64,000 nt of DNA from CAMYMQ01 sp963730305 (GTDB taxonomy: Bacteria > Pseudomonadota > Alphaproteobacteria > Bin65), in contig CAVSRB010000007.1 of assembly GCA_963730305.1 (NCBI GenBank), positions 186,001 through 250,000 of the forward strand, written 5' to 3'. Below, piece after piece: positions 35,713 through 46,375 of the stretch; positions within the stretch are counted from its first letter, which is position 1, and every line of letters begins with the position of its first letter. Made by a program: the position numbers and the translations under genes. The notes below the pieces were generated by a model that was not told where the DNA came from, made no database searches, and saw only the letters and a program-made list of their open reading frames with translations.

Positions 35713-37363
35713 TCAGCCCGCCTCGTTGGCCATCGCGCGCAGCTCGACCCGGCGGATCTTGCCCGACACGGTCTTGGGCAGCGCGTCGACGAAGACGATC
35801 TCGCGCGGATACTTGTAGGGCGCGGTGGTCGCCTTGACGAAGTCCTGCAGCTCCCGCGCCATCGCCTCGCCCGGCTCGTGGCCCGCGGCGAGGACGACGA
35901 AGGCGGTGACCAGCTCGCCGCGCATCTCGTCCTTCTTGCCGACCACGGCGGATTCGGCGACCGCCGGGTGCTCGATCAGCGCGCTCTCGACCTCGAACGG
36001 GCTGATCCGGTAGCCGGCCGAGGAGATCAGGTCGTCGGCCCGCCCCACGAACCACAGATAGCCGTCGGCGTCGCGATAGGCGGTGTCGCCGGTATAGTAC
36101 CAGCCGTTGCGGAAGCAGGCCGCGTTGGCCGCGTCGTCCTCCCAGTAGCCGTGGAACAGGCCGGGCGGCCACGGCTCGGTCAGGCGGATGCCGACGTGGC
36201 CGACCGCGCCGTCTTCCAGGACCTTCCCGTCGTCGTCGACGATGTCGACGTCGAGCCCCGGCACCGGCCTGCCCATCGAGCCCGGACGCACCTCCATGCC
36301 CGGCACGTTGGCGACCACGTTGATGGTCTCGGTCTGGCCGTAGCCGTCGTGGACGACGGTGCCGGTGGCGTCCTTCCACACCCGGATCGCCTCCGGATTG
36401 AGCGGCTCGCCCGCGCTGACCGAGTGGCGCAGCGAGCGACAGCTCGTATTTCGACAGGTCGAGCTGGGCGAAGGCGCGGTAGATGGTCGGCGGCGCACAG
36501 AAGGTGGTGACGCCGTGCTCGGCGATCGCCTTCAGGTGCTCCTCGGCGTCGAACTGGGCGGTCGGGTTGTAGAGCAGCAGGGTCGCGCCGATCTGCCACT
36601 GGCCGAACAGCATGCCCCAGGCCGCCTTGGCCCAGCCGGTGTCGGACAGGGTCCAGTGGACGTCGTCGGGGCGCAGGTCCTGCCAGTAGCGCGCGGTCAG
36701 CGTGTGGGCGATGGCGTAGTCGTGGTTGCGCGGCACCATCTTGGGGAAGGCGGTCGTGCCCGAGGTGAAGAAGGCCAGCATGGGTTCGTCGGCGCGGGTC
36801 GGCTCGAGCGTGGCGCGGTCGAGCAGGTCCGGGCAGCCCTCGACCGCCGCCTCGTACTCGATCCAGCCCTCCTGCGGCCCGCCGACCACGATCAGGTGCT
36901 CGAGCGACGGGCAGCGGTCGAGCACGACGTCGACCTTGGGGGCGTGCTCGTGCCAGACGATGGCGAGCGTCGCCTCGGCCTTGTTGATCCGGTATTCGAT
37001 GTCCTTGGGCTGCAACAGCCCGGTGCCCGGCATCGGCACGACGCCGCGCTTGATGCAGCCGATCATGGTCTCGTACCAGGCCGGGATGCGCGGCAGCATC
37101 ATGAAGGCGAAGTCGCCCTTCCCGGCGCCGATCGAGCCGAGCAGGTTGGCGAAGCGGTTGGACGCCGCCGACAGGTCCGAGAAGCTGTGCCGCGACACCA
37201 CGCCGGTGTTGGCGTCGGCATAGACGAAGGCGGTCTTGTCGGCGGCGACGGCGCGCCGGTCGATCAGGTCGAAGCCGAAATTGTAGAACTCGGGCGCCGG
37301 CAGGGTCACCGGCGCCCCCGCCTGGACCGCCGCATAGTCGGGCAGCTCGATGAACTCGGACAC
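35713..37363 (-). CDS. AMP-forming acyl-CoA synthetase (frameshifted)
   Basis: About 549 residues of the acetyl/medium-chain or aryl-CoA ligase type. The adenylation motifs are FFTSGTTAFPKMVPRNHD (P-loop), GYGQTETINVV, YTGDTAYRDADGYLWFVGR, and the catalytic Lys in LPKTVSGKIRRVELR. An extra C near 36438-36441 splits the gene between LSKYELS and SLRHSVSAGEPLNPE; deleting it restores the reading. It makes acyl-CoA from a carboxylic acid, ATP and CoA. It follows the gallate-type dioxygenase gene on the same strand by 111 bp, so an aromatic or ring-cleavage acid is a fair guess for substrate. Confidence 0.85.
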
Positions 37364-37474
37364 GGTTGGCTTCCTCCCTGGCGGAACGAATTTGTTGTTG
37401 CCGGGAGAAAAGCAAGATTCGGCGGCGGTGGCTAGAACTTGTCCCGTGGTCCCGCCCGCCGGGCGCCGTCGCCG

Positions 37475-38758
37475 CTACCGCGCGTCGAGTTCCTTCGCCC
37501 TCTGCCCGCCGGCGACCGAATACTGGATCGCCACGTTGCGGGTCTTCTGGAAAGTCTCCAGGTCCTCGCCGCGCATGCTGGCGTAGAGCTCCGGGTTCGA
37601 CCGGCCGACGACCGGGGCCATCTTCTCGAGCAGGAAGAAGCTGACGCCGTAGCGGATCATCTCGATCCACTTGCGCTCGCGGATCATCGTCTTCTCCTCC
37701 TCGGTCAGGCCGAACTCGGTCGCCAGCGCCTCGAAATCGTCGACGAAGCGCGCGCGGTGCTCGGGGATCATCAGGTGGTGGAGGAAGTCGTTGACCCGGA
37801 AGGCCTTGCGGCTCGCTTCCAGGGTGAAGGGATAGGTACCGGTCAGTTTCTCGACGCCGGCCAGCTCGTAGCCGATGTGGGCGCGGTAGGCCTCAACCTC
37901 GGCCTCGGACGGGGCGTCGCCGGTATCCTCCCAGATCGCGGTGGCGATGTTGGTCATCGACGGCAGGTAGGTGGAGACGTGGACCTTGCGGACCGCGTCA
38001 GACAGGGCGCCGCGCATGATCAGCCACATGATCACCTCGGCGCCTTCCATGCCGCCCTTCTCGGCGTATTCCGCCAGGCGCATGTCGGCGAGCCGCTCCG
38101 GGTCCTTCTCCAGCAGGTCGAGGAAGTCGTCGTCCCAGTCCGGGTTGTTGAAGCCGCAGCGTTCGCCGTGGACCTGGTGGGACAGGCCGCCGGTGGCGAC
38201 GATGGCGACCCGCAGGTCGTCGTCCGGGAAGCTCTGGATCGCCTTGCGCAGCGACTTGCCGAGCTTGTAGCAGCGCCGGGCGTTGGGGATCGGGAACTGC
38301 AGCACGCCGACCTGGAGCGGCACGATGCTGCCGTGCCAGCCGTCGTCGCCGGCCGAGATCATCGACAGCGGCGACAGGCAGCCGTGGTCGAGCGGCTTGT
38401 TCTGGAAGAAGGACAGGTCGAACTCGTCGGCCACCAGCGCGTTGGCGATGTGCCGCGACAGCGCGGCGTGCCCGTCGATCGGCGGCACGTCGCGGGCGCC
38501 GCCGCCCTCGTCGGCCGGCACATAGCGGTCGTCGACGCCCAGCGCGAAGTTCGAATAGTGGTCGAAGAAGAAGGACGAGACGTGGTCGTTGTAGACGATG
38601 AAGAGCGTGTCGATCTTCTGCGCCTTCACCCACGCCTTGACCGCTTCGAAGCCCTCGAAGATGGGCGCCCAGGCCGGGTCGCCGGCCTTGTCGGTGTCCT
38701 GGGCGAAGCCGATCGTCGGCGAGTGCGACGCGCCGATGCCTCCGATGATTTTCGCCAT
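37475..38758 (-). CDS. Gallate dioxygenase-like extradiol ring-cleavage enzyme (fused LigB-LigA)
   Basis: A 427-residue class III extradiol dioxygenase. The N-terminal LigB-like domain carries the Fe(II) ligands by position: His12 in GASHSPTIGF, His59 in VYNDH, and Glu241 in GMEGAEVIMW, plus active-site His125 and His194 (GGLSHQ). The C-terminal 120 residues match the small LigA subunit (RVNDFLHHLMIPEHRARF, MIRERKWIEMIRYGVSFFLLEK). This fusion is the hallmark of gallate dioxygenases (DesB, GalA), which open gallate to 4-oxalomesaconate; protocatechuate or methylgallate are alternatives. The ATG at MAKIIGGIG is clear, with GGGAGGATGC upstream. Confidence 0.87.
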   Translation of the reverse strand: MAKIIGGIGASHSPTIGFAQDTDKAGDPAWAPIFEGFEAVKAWVKAQKIDTLFIVYNDHVSSFFFDHYSNFALGVDDRYVPADEGGGARDVPPIDGHAALSRHIANALVADEFDLSFFQNKPLDHGCLSPLSMISAGDDGWHGSIVPLQVGVLQFPIPNARRCYKLGKSLRKAIQSFPDDDLRVAIVATGGLSHQVHGERCGFNNPDWDDDFLDLLEKDPERLADMRLAEYAEKGGMEGAEVIMWLIMRGALSDAVRKVHVSTYLPSMTNIATAIWEDTGDAPSEAEVEAYRAHIGYELAGVEKLTGTYPFTLEASRKAFRVNDFLHHLMIPEHRARFVDDFEALATEFGLTEEEKTMIRERKWIEMIRYGVSFFLLEKMAPVVGRSNPELYASMRGEDLETFQKTRNVAIQYSVAGGQRAKELDAR

Positions 38759-38917
38759 GCCAGCATCCTCCCGCTCTCCTGCGCCGGGGCCCCATCGGCC
38801 GCGAGGCCGGCGGCTGAGGAGGCTTATCGTGCCGTAAGTGATAGCGGATGGAGGGTGGCGCGGACCTTGATCTGGATCATCGACCGCCCGCGGCGGCAAC
38901 CGCCGGCAGCGCCTGGG

Positions 38918-40164
38918 CTAGGCGACCCGGCCGGGCGCGATCTGCGCCAGGCGCGCCTCCAGAAAGCGGCGTTCCGCGGGCTGGCGGGTAAGCGCAAGGG
39001 CGCGCCGGTAGGACGCCCGCGCCGCGGCGGCACGGCCGAGCTTGCGCTCCAGGTCGGCGCGCGCCGCGTGGGCAAGGTGATAGTCGTCCAAGCCGCCCTG
39101 CCCCATCACCGAATCGATCGCCGCGAGCCCGGCCTCGGGCCCGTCGCGCATGCTCAAGGCGACCGCCCGGTTGAGTGCCGCCACCGGCGAAGGATCGATG
39201 CGGAGGAGCACGTCGTAGAGTGCGACGACCCGCGCCCAGTCGGTGTCGGCGACGCTCGGCGCGTCCGCATGGGCGGCCGCGATCGCCGCCTGAAGGAGAT
39301 AGGGCCCCACGCTCCGCGACGCGAAGCCGCGGTCGACGAGGCGTCCGGCTTCCCCGATCAGCGCGGGGTCCCAGAGCGACCGGTCCTGGTCTTCCAGCAG
39401 GATCAGGTCGCCGGCGGCGTCAACGCGCGCATCCCGTCGCGCCTCGTGCAACAGCATGAGAGCGAGCAGGCCCCGGGCCTCTGGATCATCCGTCAGCTCG
39501 ACCGCGAGCCGGCCGAGCCGGATCGCCTCGGCGCAGAGGTCGGGCCGCGTCAGGTCGGGGCCGTCGGTCGCGGCATAGCCCTCGTTGAAGATCAGGTAGA
39601 CGACGCGCAGAACGCTTCGAGCCGCGCGGGCAGCTCGCTGCGCCCGGGAACCTCGTAGGGAATGGCGTCGTCGCGGATCTTCGCCTTCGCCCGCACGATG
39701 CGCTGGGCGATCGTCGGCGCGCGGGTCAGATAGGCCCGCGCTATCTCCTCGGTGGTCAACCCACCGACCTCGCGCAGCGTCAGCGCCAGACGCGCATCGG
39801 CCGGCAGCGCCGGGTGGCAGCACATGAAGATCAGCCGCAGTTCGTCGTCCTGGATGGTCTCGGGCGGCGGCGGCTCGTGTTCCGGATCGGCCAGCGCCGC
39901 GAGATCGGGCAGCGCGGCCGCCAGCCGCGCCTGCCGGCGCCAGCGGTCGATCATCCTGAAGCGGCCGGTGGAAACCAGCCAGGCGTAAGGATTATCGGGC
40001 ACACCCTCGCGCGGCCACCGGTCCGCCGCGGCGGCGAAGGCCTCGTGAACGGCCTCCTCCGCCGCGTCGAACCCGCCCAAGAGACGGATCAACGTCGCCA
40101 GCACGCGCCGCTTTTCGCCGCGGTAGGCAGCATCGACGGCGGCGCGTGCGTCGGCGACGCTCAC
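38918..40164 (-). CDS. ECF sigma factor, ECF42-like with C-terminal extension (frameshifted)
   Basis: About 415 residues. The sigma region 2 (LLGGFDAAEEAVHEAFAAAA, NPYAWLVSTGRFRMID) and region 4 (REVGGLTTEEIARAYL, AQRIVRAKAKI) are in the first frame. One missing C at about 39613 shifts the frame; adding it reads RLEAVLRVVYLIFNEGYAAT, and the long TPR-like C-terminal extension follows to 38918 (VAALNRAVALSMRDGPEAGL, LARAxASYRRAL-like). This long form without anti-sigma gene, coupled to a DGPF-domain gene, is the ECF42 type; the extension is thought to regulate activity. The GTG start overlaps the upstream stop by four bases. Confidence 0.83.
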
Positions 40165-40526
40165 AGCGCCGGGCGCGGTTGGCTGAAATCGACGACGGGG
40201 CGAACCTCGACCGAACCGACCCTGGCGTGCGGCATTCCGGCGGCGACCCGAACGGCCTCGTTAAGGTCTTCGGCCTCGATGACGACGATCCCGCCCAGCA
40301 TCTCCTTGGTCTCCACGAACGGTCCGTCGACCGCCGACATCTTGCCGTCACGGACCTGAACCGTCATGGCGTCATCGGGCATCACCAGCGCCTCGGACGC
40401 CACGTAGTGGCCGCTTTGCTTCAACTTGTCGTCGTAGGTCGAGCACTCGTCGAGGACCGCGTTGGCCTCGGGGCTGCCGCCGAACAGCGTCTTGGGATCG
40501 TAGTAGATGAGACAGGCGTAGCGCAT
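40161..40526 (-). CDS. YCII/DGPF-domain protein
   Basis: A 121-residue protein with the defining motif DGPFVETKEMLGG, preceded by MRYACLIYYD and followed by LNEAVRVAAGMPHAR and SVEVRPV. YCII-like proteins form dimeric alpha-beta barrels with a His/Asp active site of unclear reaction. It is the first gene of a two-gene unit with the ECF42-like sigma factor (four-base overlap GTGA). In such pairs the DGPF protein is usually a target or partner of the sigma factor rather than a membrane anti-sigma factor. AAGGAGC lies before the ATG. Confidence 0.85.
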   Translation of the reverse strand: MRYACLIYYDPKTLFGGSPEANAVLDECSTYDDKLKQSGHYVASEALVMPDDAMTVQVRDGKMSAVDGPFVETKEMLGGIVVIEAEDLNEAVRVAAGMPHARVGSVEVRPVVDFSQPRPAL

Positions 40527-40669
40527 GATGGGCTCCTTCCGTTAGCGCCTCGAACGTCCATAGTCGCTCGGCGCCGCCCGGATTCGACACGGCCGGACAT
40601 TTTATTTTCGGATTATCGGAACGCTGCCGCACTCGGCAAGCATCGCGCTGACGAGACCTCCCGGAGCGC

Positions 40670-43600
40670 CTACGCCCCGGCGTGTCCGGGCGCGCCGCCC
40701 CGCGAGAACAGCCGGCGCAGCCAGGACCGCCGGCCGGCGGCGCGGCGCGCGGCCTTCTTGGCCCGCCGCCGCTCGCCCATCATCAACAGCGCCGGGGTCA
40801 GCACCAGGGTCAGGATGGTGGCGAAGGTCAGGCCGCCCGCGATCGCGCTGGAGAGCTGGGTCCACCACTGGGTCGACGGCGCGCCGACGTTGAAGTCGCG
40901 GCCGACGATGTCGATGTTGATCGCGAGCACCATCGGCATCAGGCCGAGCACCGTGGTGATCGAGGTCAGCATCACCGGGCGCAGCCGCTGGGCGCCCGTG
41001 CGCAGGATCGCCTCGACCGGCTCCTGGCCGTTCTTGCGCAGGTCGTTGTAGGTGTCGATCAGCACGATGTTGTTGTTGACCACGATGCCAGCCAGCGCGA
41101 TCACGCCCAGCCCGACCATGACGATGCCGAAGGCCTGGCCGGTGACCATCAGGCCGATCAGCACGCCCGCGGTCGAGAACAGGATCGCGCTGAGCACCAG
41201 GGCGGACTGGTAGAGGCTGTTGAACTGGGTCACCAGCACCAGGATCATCAGGAACAGCGCGATCCCGAAGGCGGACATCAGGAAGGTCATCGCCTCCTTC
41301 TGGTCCTTGCTCTCGCCCTTGAAGTTGACGCCCACGTCCTCGGGCAGGTCGATGGTCTTGAGGGCCGCCTTGATGGCGCGGACCTTGTCGTCGACCAGCG
41401 CGCCCTTGGCGACGTCGGCCTGGATCGTGATCGTCCGCTTCGAGTTGATCCGCTCGATCGTGCCGGTCTTGGGCGCGGGCTTGAGGGTGACGAAGTTGGC
41501 GATCGGCACCAGGCCCATTCTGGTCGGCACGCGCAGGTTTGCGAGCTGTTCCAGACTGCGCCGCTGCATCGGGAAGCGCAGCACGATGTCCTCTTCCTCG
41601 TCGGCGTCGTCGGGCCGGTATTCGGCGACCTTGACCCCGTTGGTCACCAGCCGGACCACCTGGCCGAGCGAGGCGACATCGGCGCCGTAGCGGGCGGCCT
41701 TGTCGCGGTCGACCACGAGCCGCCACTCGATGCCCGGCAGCGCACGGTTGTCCTCGATCTCGACGACGCCGCCGACGTCGGTCATGACCCTGCGGATCTT
41801 GTCGACCGCCGCGGGCAGCTCGGACGGATTGCGGCTCGACACGTCGATCTTGATCGGCTTGCCGGTCGCGGGCCCGCGCCGGGCTTCCTGCACGTCGGTG
41901 ACGATACCGGGGATGCTCTTCAGCCGCTGTCGGATCTCGGCCATGATCGCCTGGGCCGGCCGCCGCTTGTCCCAGTCGATGAATTCGAGCTGGACGATGC
42001 CGACCGTGTCCGGCGTGATGCGCTGCTTGATGCGCGTGCCGATGGTGCGCTCGTAGACCGCACGCAGCTCGCGCATATCGGCGATCCGCCGGCCGACCTC
42101 GGCGACGATCTTGTCCTTCTCGTGGATCGACAGGTCGCCGCGCACCCGCACCTGGACCTGGGCGAAGTTGGGCTCGACCTTGGGGAAGAACTCGACGCCG
42201 CGGCCGAGGAAGCCGTAGGCGACGTAGGTGCCGACCATCAGCGCGATGACCGTGACGAAGACCTTGCCCGGGTTGCCCGCGACCCAGCGCAGACGCCGGA
42301 CGTACCAGCCCGCGAAGCCCCGGATGGTCGCAAGGTCGCCCGAATTCGGCCGCACGGATCGCCTCGAGCTGCCGGCCCGCGGCGACGCTGTTCTTGCCGA
42401 TGATCCCGCCGAGCACCGGAATGAAGATCAACGCCATCACCAGCGAGGCGGACAGCGTGACCAGCACGGTCAGCGGCAGGTATTTCATGAACTCGCCGAC
42501 CACGCCGGGCCAGGCCAGGAGCGGCAGGAACACGGCGAGCGTGGTCACCGTCGACGAGATCACCGGCCAGGCCATGCGCCGCGCGGCATAGGCGAAGGCG
42601 TCGGGTGGCGGGTCGCCCTCGGCCATCTTGCGGTCGGCCAGCTCGGTGGTGACGATCGCGCCGTCGACGAGCATGCCGACGACCAGGATCAGGCTGAACA
42701 GGACGACGATGTTCATCGTCACCCCGAACAGGTTGAGGATCAGGATGCCGGCGAGGAACGAGCCCGGAATCGACAGCCCGACCAGGATCGACGAGCGCAG
42801 GCCGAGCGAGGCGACGATCACGATCATCACCAGGATGATGCCGGTCAGCACGTTGTTCTCGAGGTCGCCGAGCATCGAGCGGACGTCGCGCGACTTGTCC
42901 TGCAGGTAGCTGACCTTGAGCGACGCCGGCAGGTGCTTCTGCTCCTCGGCCATCAGCCGCTTCACCGACGCCACGGTCTTGATGATGTTGGCGCCGATGC
43001 GCTTGCGGATCTCCAGGGTCACCGCCGGGCTGCCGTCGATGCGGGCGAACCCGGTCGGGTCCTTGAAGGCGCGGCGCACGGTGGCGACGTCGCCGAAGGT
43101 GACCACCGTGCCCTTGTGGACCTTGATGGGCATGGTCAGCATGTCCTTCACGGTCTCGATGACCCCGGGCACCTTGATCGCGAAGCGGCCGGCACCGGTG
43201 TCGAGCGCGCCGGCGGCGATGATCTTGTTGTTGCGCTGGACCAGCGACAAGAGCGTCTCGAAGGAGAGGTTGTAGGTCTCCAGGATCTTGGGCTGGACGA
43301 TGATCTCCATCGCCTGCTCCCGGTCGCCGCCGATCCCGGCCTCGAGCACGCCGGGCAGCGCCTCCAGCTTGTCGCGCAAGCGGTGGGACAGCTTGACCAG
43401 GGTCGCCTCCGGCACGTTGCCGGACAGCGCCACCGTCAGGATCGGGAACAGCGAGGTGTTGACCTCGTTGACCCGCGGCTCCTCGGTGTCGGCGGGCAGC
43501 TTGGCCTTGGCGATGTCGACCTTCTCGCGGACCTTGCGCAGCGCCGTCTCGCTGTCGAAGCCGGCGTCGAATTCGAGGGTGACCGCGGCATAGCCCTCGC

Positions 43601-43856
43601 TGGCCGTCGCGCGCAGCTCCTTCAGCCCCTCGATCGTCTTGAGCTCCTTCTCCATCGGCCGGATCAGGAGCCGCTCGGCGTCCTCGGGCGAGATACCCTC
43701 GTGGACCATCGAGACGTAGATCAGCGGGATGGCGATGTCGGGCTCGGCTTCCTTGGGGATCGAGACATAGGAGATCGCGCCCGCCACCAGCAGGAAGGCG
43801 AAGGTCATCAATATCGTCCGCGAGCGGGCGAACGCGGCGTCGATCAGGTGACGCAT
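40670..43856 (-). CDS. RND efflux transporter inner-membrane pump (frameshifted)
   Basis: About 1062 residues of the HAE1/AcrB class. The first frame has TM1 (MTFAFLLVAGAISYVSIP), PEDAERLLIRPMEKELKTI, LPGVLEAGIGGDREQAMEII and the TM4 proton-relay stretch VVGMLVDGAIVTTELADRK. One extra C near 42339-42341 breaks it; the next frame continues LATIRGFAGWYVRRL with the second periplasmic domain, then GIVVNNNIVLIDTYNDLRKNG and the C-terminal helices. It exports hydrophobic toxins with a periplasmic adaptor and outer-membrane channel; the adaptor gene is just upstream, and no channel gene is in the window. It carries acidic residues for H+ coupling. Confidence 0.92.
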
Positions 43857-43878
43857 GGAATTCGATCCTCGACGGGGG

Positions 43879-45048
43879 CTAGCGCGCGGTCGGGCGTGCG
43901 GCCTGCTCGTTGCGGGGGTTGGTCGCGGCGACCCGGACGACCTGTCCCGGGCGGACGAAGCCCTGGCCGCGGACGATCAGGCGCACGGTCTTGGGCAGGC
44001 CGGACACCCACACGCCGTCGGCGGCGGCGCGGACCACCTCGACCTTGTGGAAGGCGACCTTGCCGTCGGGGCCGACCGACTTGACGCCGAGCGTGCCCGC
44101 CTCATCCAGGGTCAGGAACTGCGCCGACATGAAGTGGGCGTCGAGCTCCTCGATCGGGATGCGGATCTGGGCCGTCGACCCGGCAATGTTGGCCCGGTCG
44201 CGATTGGGGATCTCGATCTCGGTCCGGAAGGTCCGGGTCTCGTCGTCGGCCTGGACCGAGATGTAGCGGATCCAGCCCTCGACGGCCTTGCCGTTGATCA
44301 GCAGGACCGTCGCCTTGCCGCCCACGGACAGCCGGGCGACGTTCTGCTGGGCGACGTCGGCGATGGCGACCACCGGGTCGTCATCGACGATGGTGGCGAC
44401 CGCGTCGTGGGTGGCGACGTAGGCACCCTTCTCCACCGTCCGGTCGTTGAGCACGCCCTCGAACGGCGCGCGGATGGTCAAGCGGTCGATATCGACCTGC
44501 ATCGCCTTCAGGGTCGCCTTGGCGGCCTCGTAGCCGGCCTGCAGCGTCTTGAGCTGGGAATCGGTCTGGAAACCCTTGCCGACCAGCTTCTGCGCCGCCT
44601 CGAGGTCGCGCTTGGTCTGCGCCAGCTTGGCCTTGGCGTGCTCCAGCTTGGCCATACGATCGGCGGCCTCGAGCCGGACGATGACCTGGCCCGCCTTGAC
44701 CCGCTGGCCCTTCTTGGCGACGACCCGGATGACCCGGCCGGGCGTCTCGGCGCGCAGGGTGACGGTGCGGTTGGGCGTGATGTGGCCCTGGACCAGGATG
44801 TAGCGGTGGATGCGCTTGGCCACGAGCGTCTTCACCGCGACCTGGAAAGCCGGCTTCTTCGGCTTCTTCTGCGCGGCGACCACGGCGGCCGTCTTGTCCT
44901 CGGACGAGACGAGGTGCCCGCTCGCCATCCAGGCCGCCACGCCGGCGACGAACAGCACGGCGACCCAGACCGGGCGGACGTGACGTTTCTTGCCGGCCGA
45001 AACGGCCGGCTCCTTGCTGGCTTCGGTGTCGTGTTCGGTCGCGTTCAT
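43879..45048 (-). CDS. RND efflux periplasmic adaptor subunit
   Basis: A 389-residue membrane fusion protein. One N-terminal membrane segment (VRPVWVAVLFVAGVAAWMA) anchors it. The lipoyl half-motifs are VTLRAETPGRVIRVVAKKGQ and LTIRAPFEGVLNDRTVEKG, separated by a coiled-coil hairpin (ADRMAKLEHAKAKLAQTKRD, ...). The beta-barrel and membrane-proximal domains follow. It lies 22 bp upstream of the RND pump gene and overlaps the padR stop by four bases, so padR, adaptor and pump form one operon. Confidence 0.93.
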   Translation of the reverse strand: MNATEHDTEASKEPAVSAGKKRHVRPVWVAVLFVAGVAAWMASGHLVSSEDKTAAVVAAQKKPKKPAFQVAVKTLVAKRIHRYILVQGHITPNRTVTLRAETPGRVIRVVAKKGQRVKAGQVIVRLEAADRMAKLEHAKAKLAQTKRDLEAAQKLVGKGFQTDSQLKTLQAGYEAAKATLKAMQVDIDRLTIRAPFEGVLNDRTVEKGAYVATHDAVATIVDDDPVVAIADVAQQNVARLSVGGKATVLLINGKAVEGWIRYISVQADDETRTFRTEIEIPNRDRANIAGSTAQIRIPIEELDAHFMSAQFLTLDEAGTLGVKSVGPDGKVAFHKVEVVRAAADGVWVSGLPKTVRLIVRGQGFVRPGQVVRVAATNPRNEQAARPTAR

Positions 45049-45596
45049 TCCGCCATCGCCGGCTCGCCGGCCTCCGTTTCCGCAGGAAAATAGCGCGCGC
45101 GGTTGCGCAGCAGCGATTCGCGCTGGGCGTGCAACATGTCGAGCCCGTGACTGGCGACGAAGCTGCCGCCGGGAGGTGCGTCACACTCGGCGTCCATCAG
45201 GCAGCCCTCGACATGCGCGATCAGCGCGTCGATCTCGGCCAATTGCCGGTCGATCGCGGCGTCGATCACCGCGCGCGGCAGCATCTGGGCGAAGATCATC
45301 ACGAACAGGAACTCGGACCGGACCCGATGGCGCGCGGGCGACGCGATCATCGCCGCGACGAACTCGCTGCGGCCCTGCTCGGTCAGCCGGTAGACCTTCT
45401 TGTTCGGACGGCCCTCCTGGACGACCCGCTCGGCGACCACGCTGCCGCTCGCCTCGAGCTCGCTCAGCGCGCGATAGATGCCGCTCGGCGCGACGTCGAG
45501 GAAATGGCCGAAGCCCTCCTCGAACCGCTTCTTGATGTCGTAGCCGGTTTCGTCGCCCAGACACAGGGCGCCGAGGCACAGCGTTTTGGTTTCCAT
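45045..45596 (-). CDS. PadR family transcriptional regulator
   Basis: A 183-residue PadR regulator from the ATG of METKTLCLGAL. The winged helix contains CLGDETGYDIKKRFEEGFGHF, DVAPSGIYRALSELEASG and GRPNKKVYRLTEQGRSEF, the standard PadR recognition and wing residues. The C-terminal half is a helical dimerisation domain. As first gene of the RND operon, and with a perfect dyad just ahead of its start codon, it is probably an autorepressor released by a drug or phenolic compound. Confidence 0.87.
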   Translation of the reverse strand: METKTLCLGALCLGDETGYDIKKRFEEGFGHFLDVAPSGIYRALSELEASGSVVAERVVQEGRPNKKVYRLTEQGRSEFVAAMIASPARHRVRSEFLFVMIFAQMLPRAVIDAAIDRQLAEIDALIAHVEGCLMDAECDAPPGGSFVASHGLDMLHAQRESLLRNRARYFPAETEAGEPAMAE

Positions 45597-45600
45597 AATC

Positions 45601-45627
45601 CCACTCTGACCTATTCCAGAGTGGAAT
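45601..45627. promoter_or_regulatory. PadR operator candidate, nested dyads
   Basis: Two overlapping inverted repeats directly before the padR start: CCACTCTG-N8-CAGAGTGG (45601-45624, perfect 8-bp arms) and ATTCCA-GAG-TGGAAT (45613-45627). Their position across the promoter region, ending 5 bp before the ATG, suits autorepression of the padR-RND operon. Confidence 0.65.
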
Positions 45628-45761
45628 ATTGGAATTTGGAGGACCGGTTCAAGAAAGAAATTGAACTGTCGGTTGACCTGCCCCGTCACCGGCCCCAGCG
45701 ACGGCCCCGTCATCGGCCCCGGCGACGGCCCGTTCGCAGAGCGCGCCAGAACGGATCGACT

Positions 45762-46194
45762 TCAGGGCCCGTCCGGATCGATGAGATTGGCCTCGAGCTT
45801 GGCCCGGACCGCGTCGGGCATCGGCGCCGCCTTGCGGGTCTTGGGATCGAAGAACACCTCGACCACCTCGTTGACCGCGTGGAGCACGCCGCTGTCGGCG
45901 TTGAACATCTTCTGCTTGTAGGTGCAGCTCTTGTTGCCGACCCGTAATGAAGCCGCCGCGGGTCACCCACAATTCCCCGGCGGTGATCTCCTGGACGAAA
46001 TCGATCTTCGAGCTGGCGACGACGGTATGGACGCCATGGGCTTCCATGTCCTTCAGGCTCATCCCGATCAGCGTCCAGATATGGAATCCGCCATCGTCGA
46101 AGGCGTGGCCGTACCAGCGGACGTTCATGTGTCCGAAATGATCGCATTGCCGCGGCATGACCACGCCGCGGCAGGTCTCCAGCCAGTCTGACAC
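45762..46194 (-). CDS. Thioesterase superfamily (hotdog) protein (frameshifted)
   Basis: About 143 residues. The first frame has MPRQCDHFGHMNVRWYGHAF, the catalytic Asp loop of 4HBT thioesterases (D-H-x-G-H-x-N), and SKIDFVQEITAGELWVTRGG. At about 45944-45948 one extra base shifts it; the other frame continues VGNKSCTYKQKMFNADSGV, EVVEVFFDPKTRKAAPMPD and ends LIDPDGP. It hydrolyses a CoA thioester or is a related hotdog enzyme. It is divergent from the aldehyde dehydrogenase gene; the 181-bp gap contains no clear dyad. Confidence 0.75.
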
Positions 46195-46375
46195 GCGCTA
46201 TCCCCGTTTGCGTTGGTTGACGTCGGCCTTTAACCAGAGGGGACCCGCCGAGGCAATGGCGGGATCAAGCACCGGCCCCCGAGAACGGCCTTGACGCACG
46301 TCAATGGCGCGTCGATACCCGGCGGCGACAATAGCGGCAACCAATGCCGAGCGACGGCCCAAGGGAGACAGGTCC

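Noticed and set aside
42228..44084. 618-residue open frame opposite the RND pump
   Set aside because: Low-complexity Asp/Arg/His-rich translation with no domain; the pump on the other strand is fully conserved.
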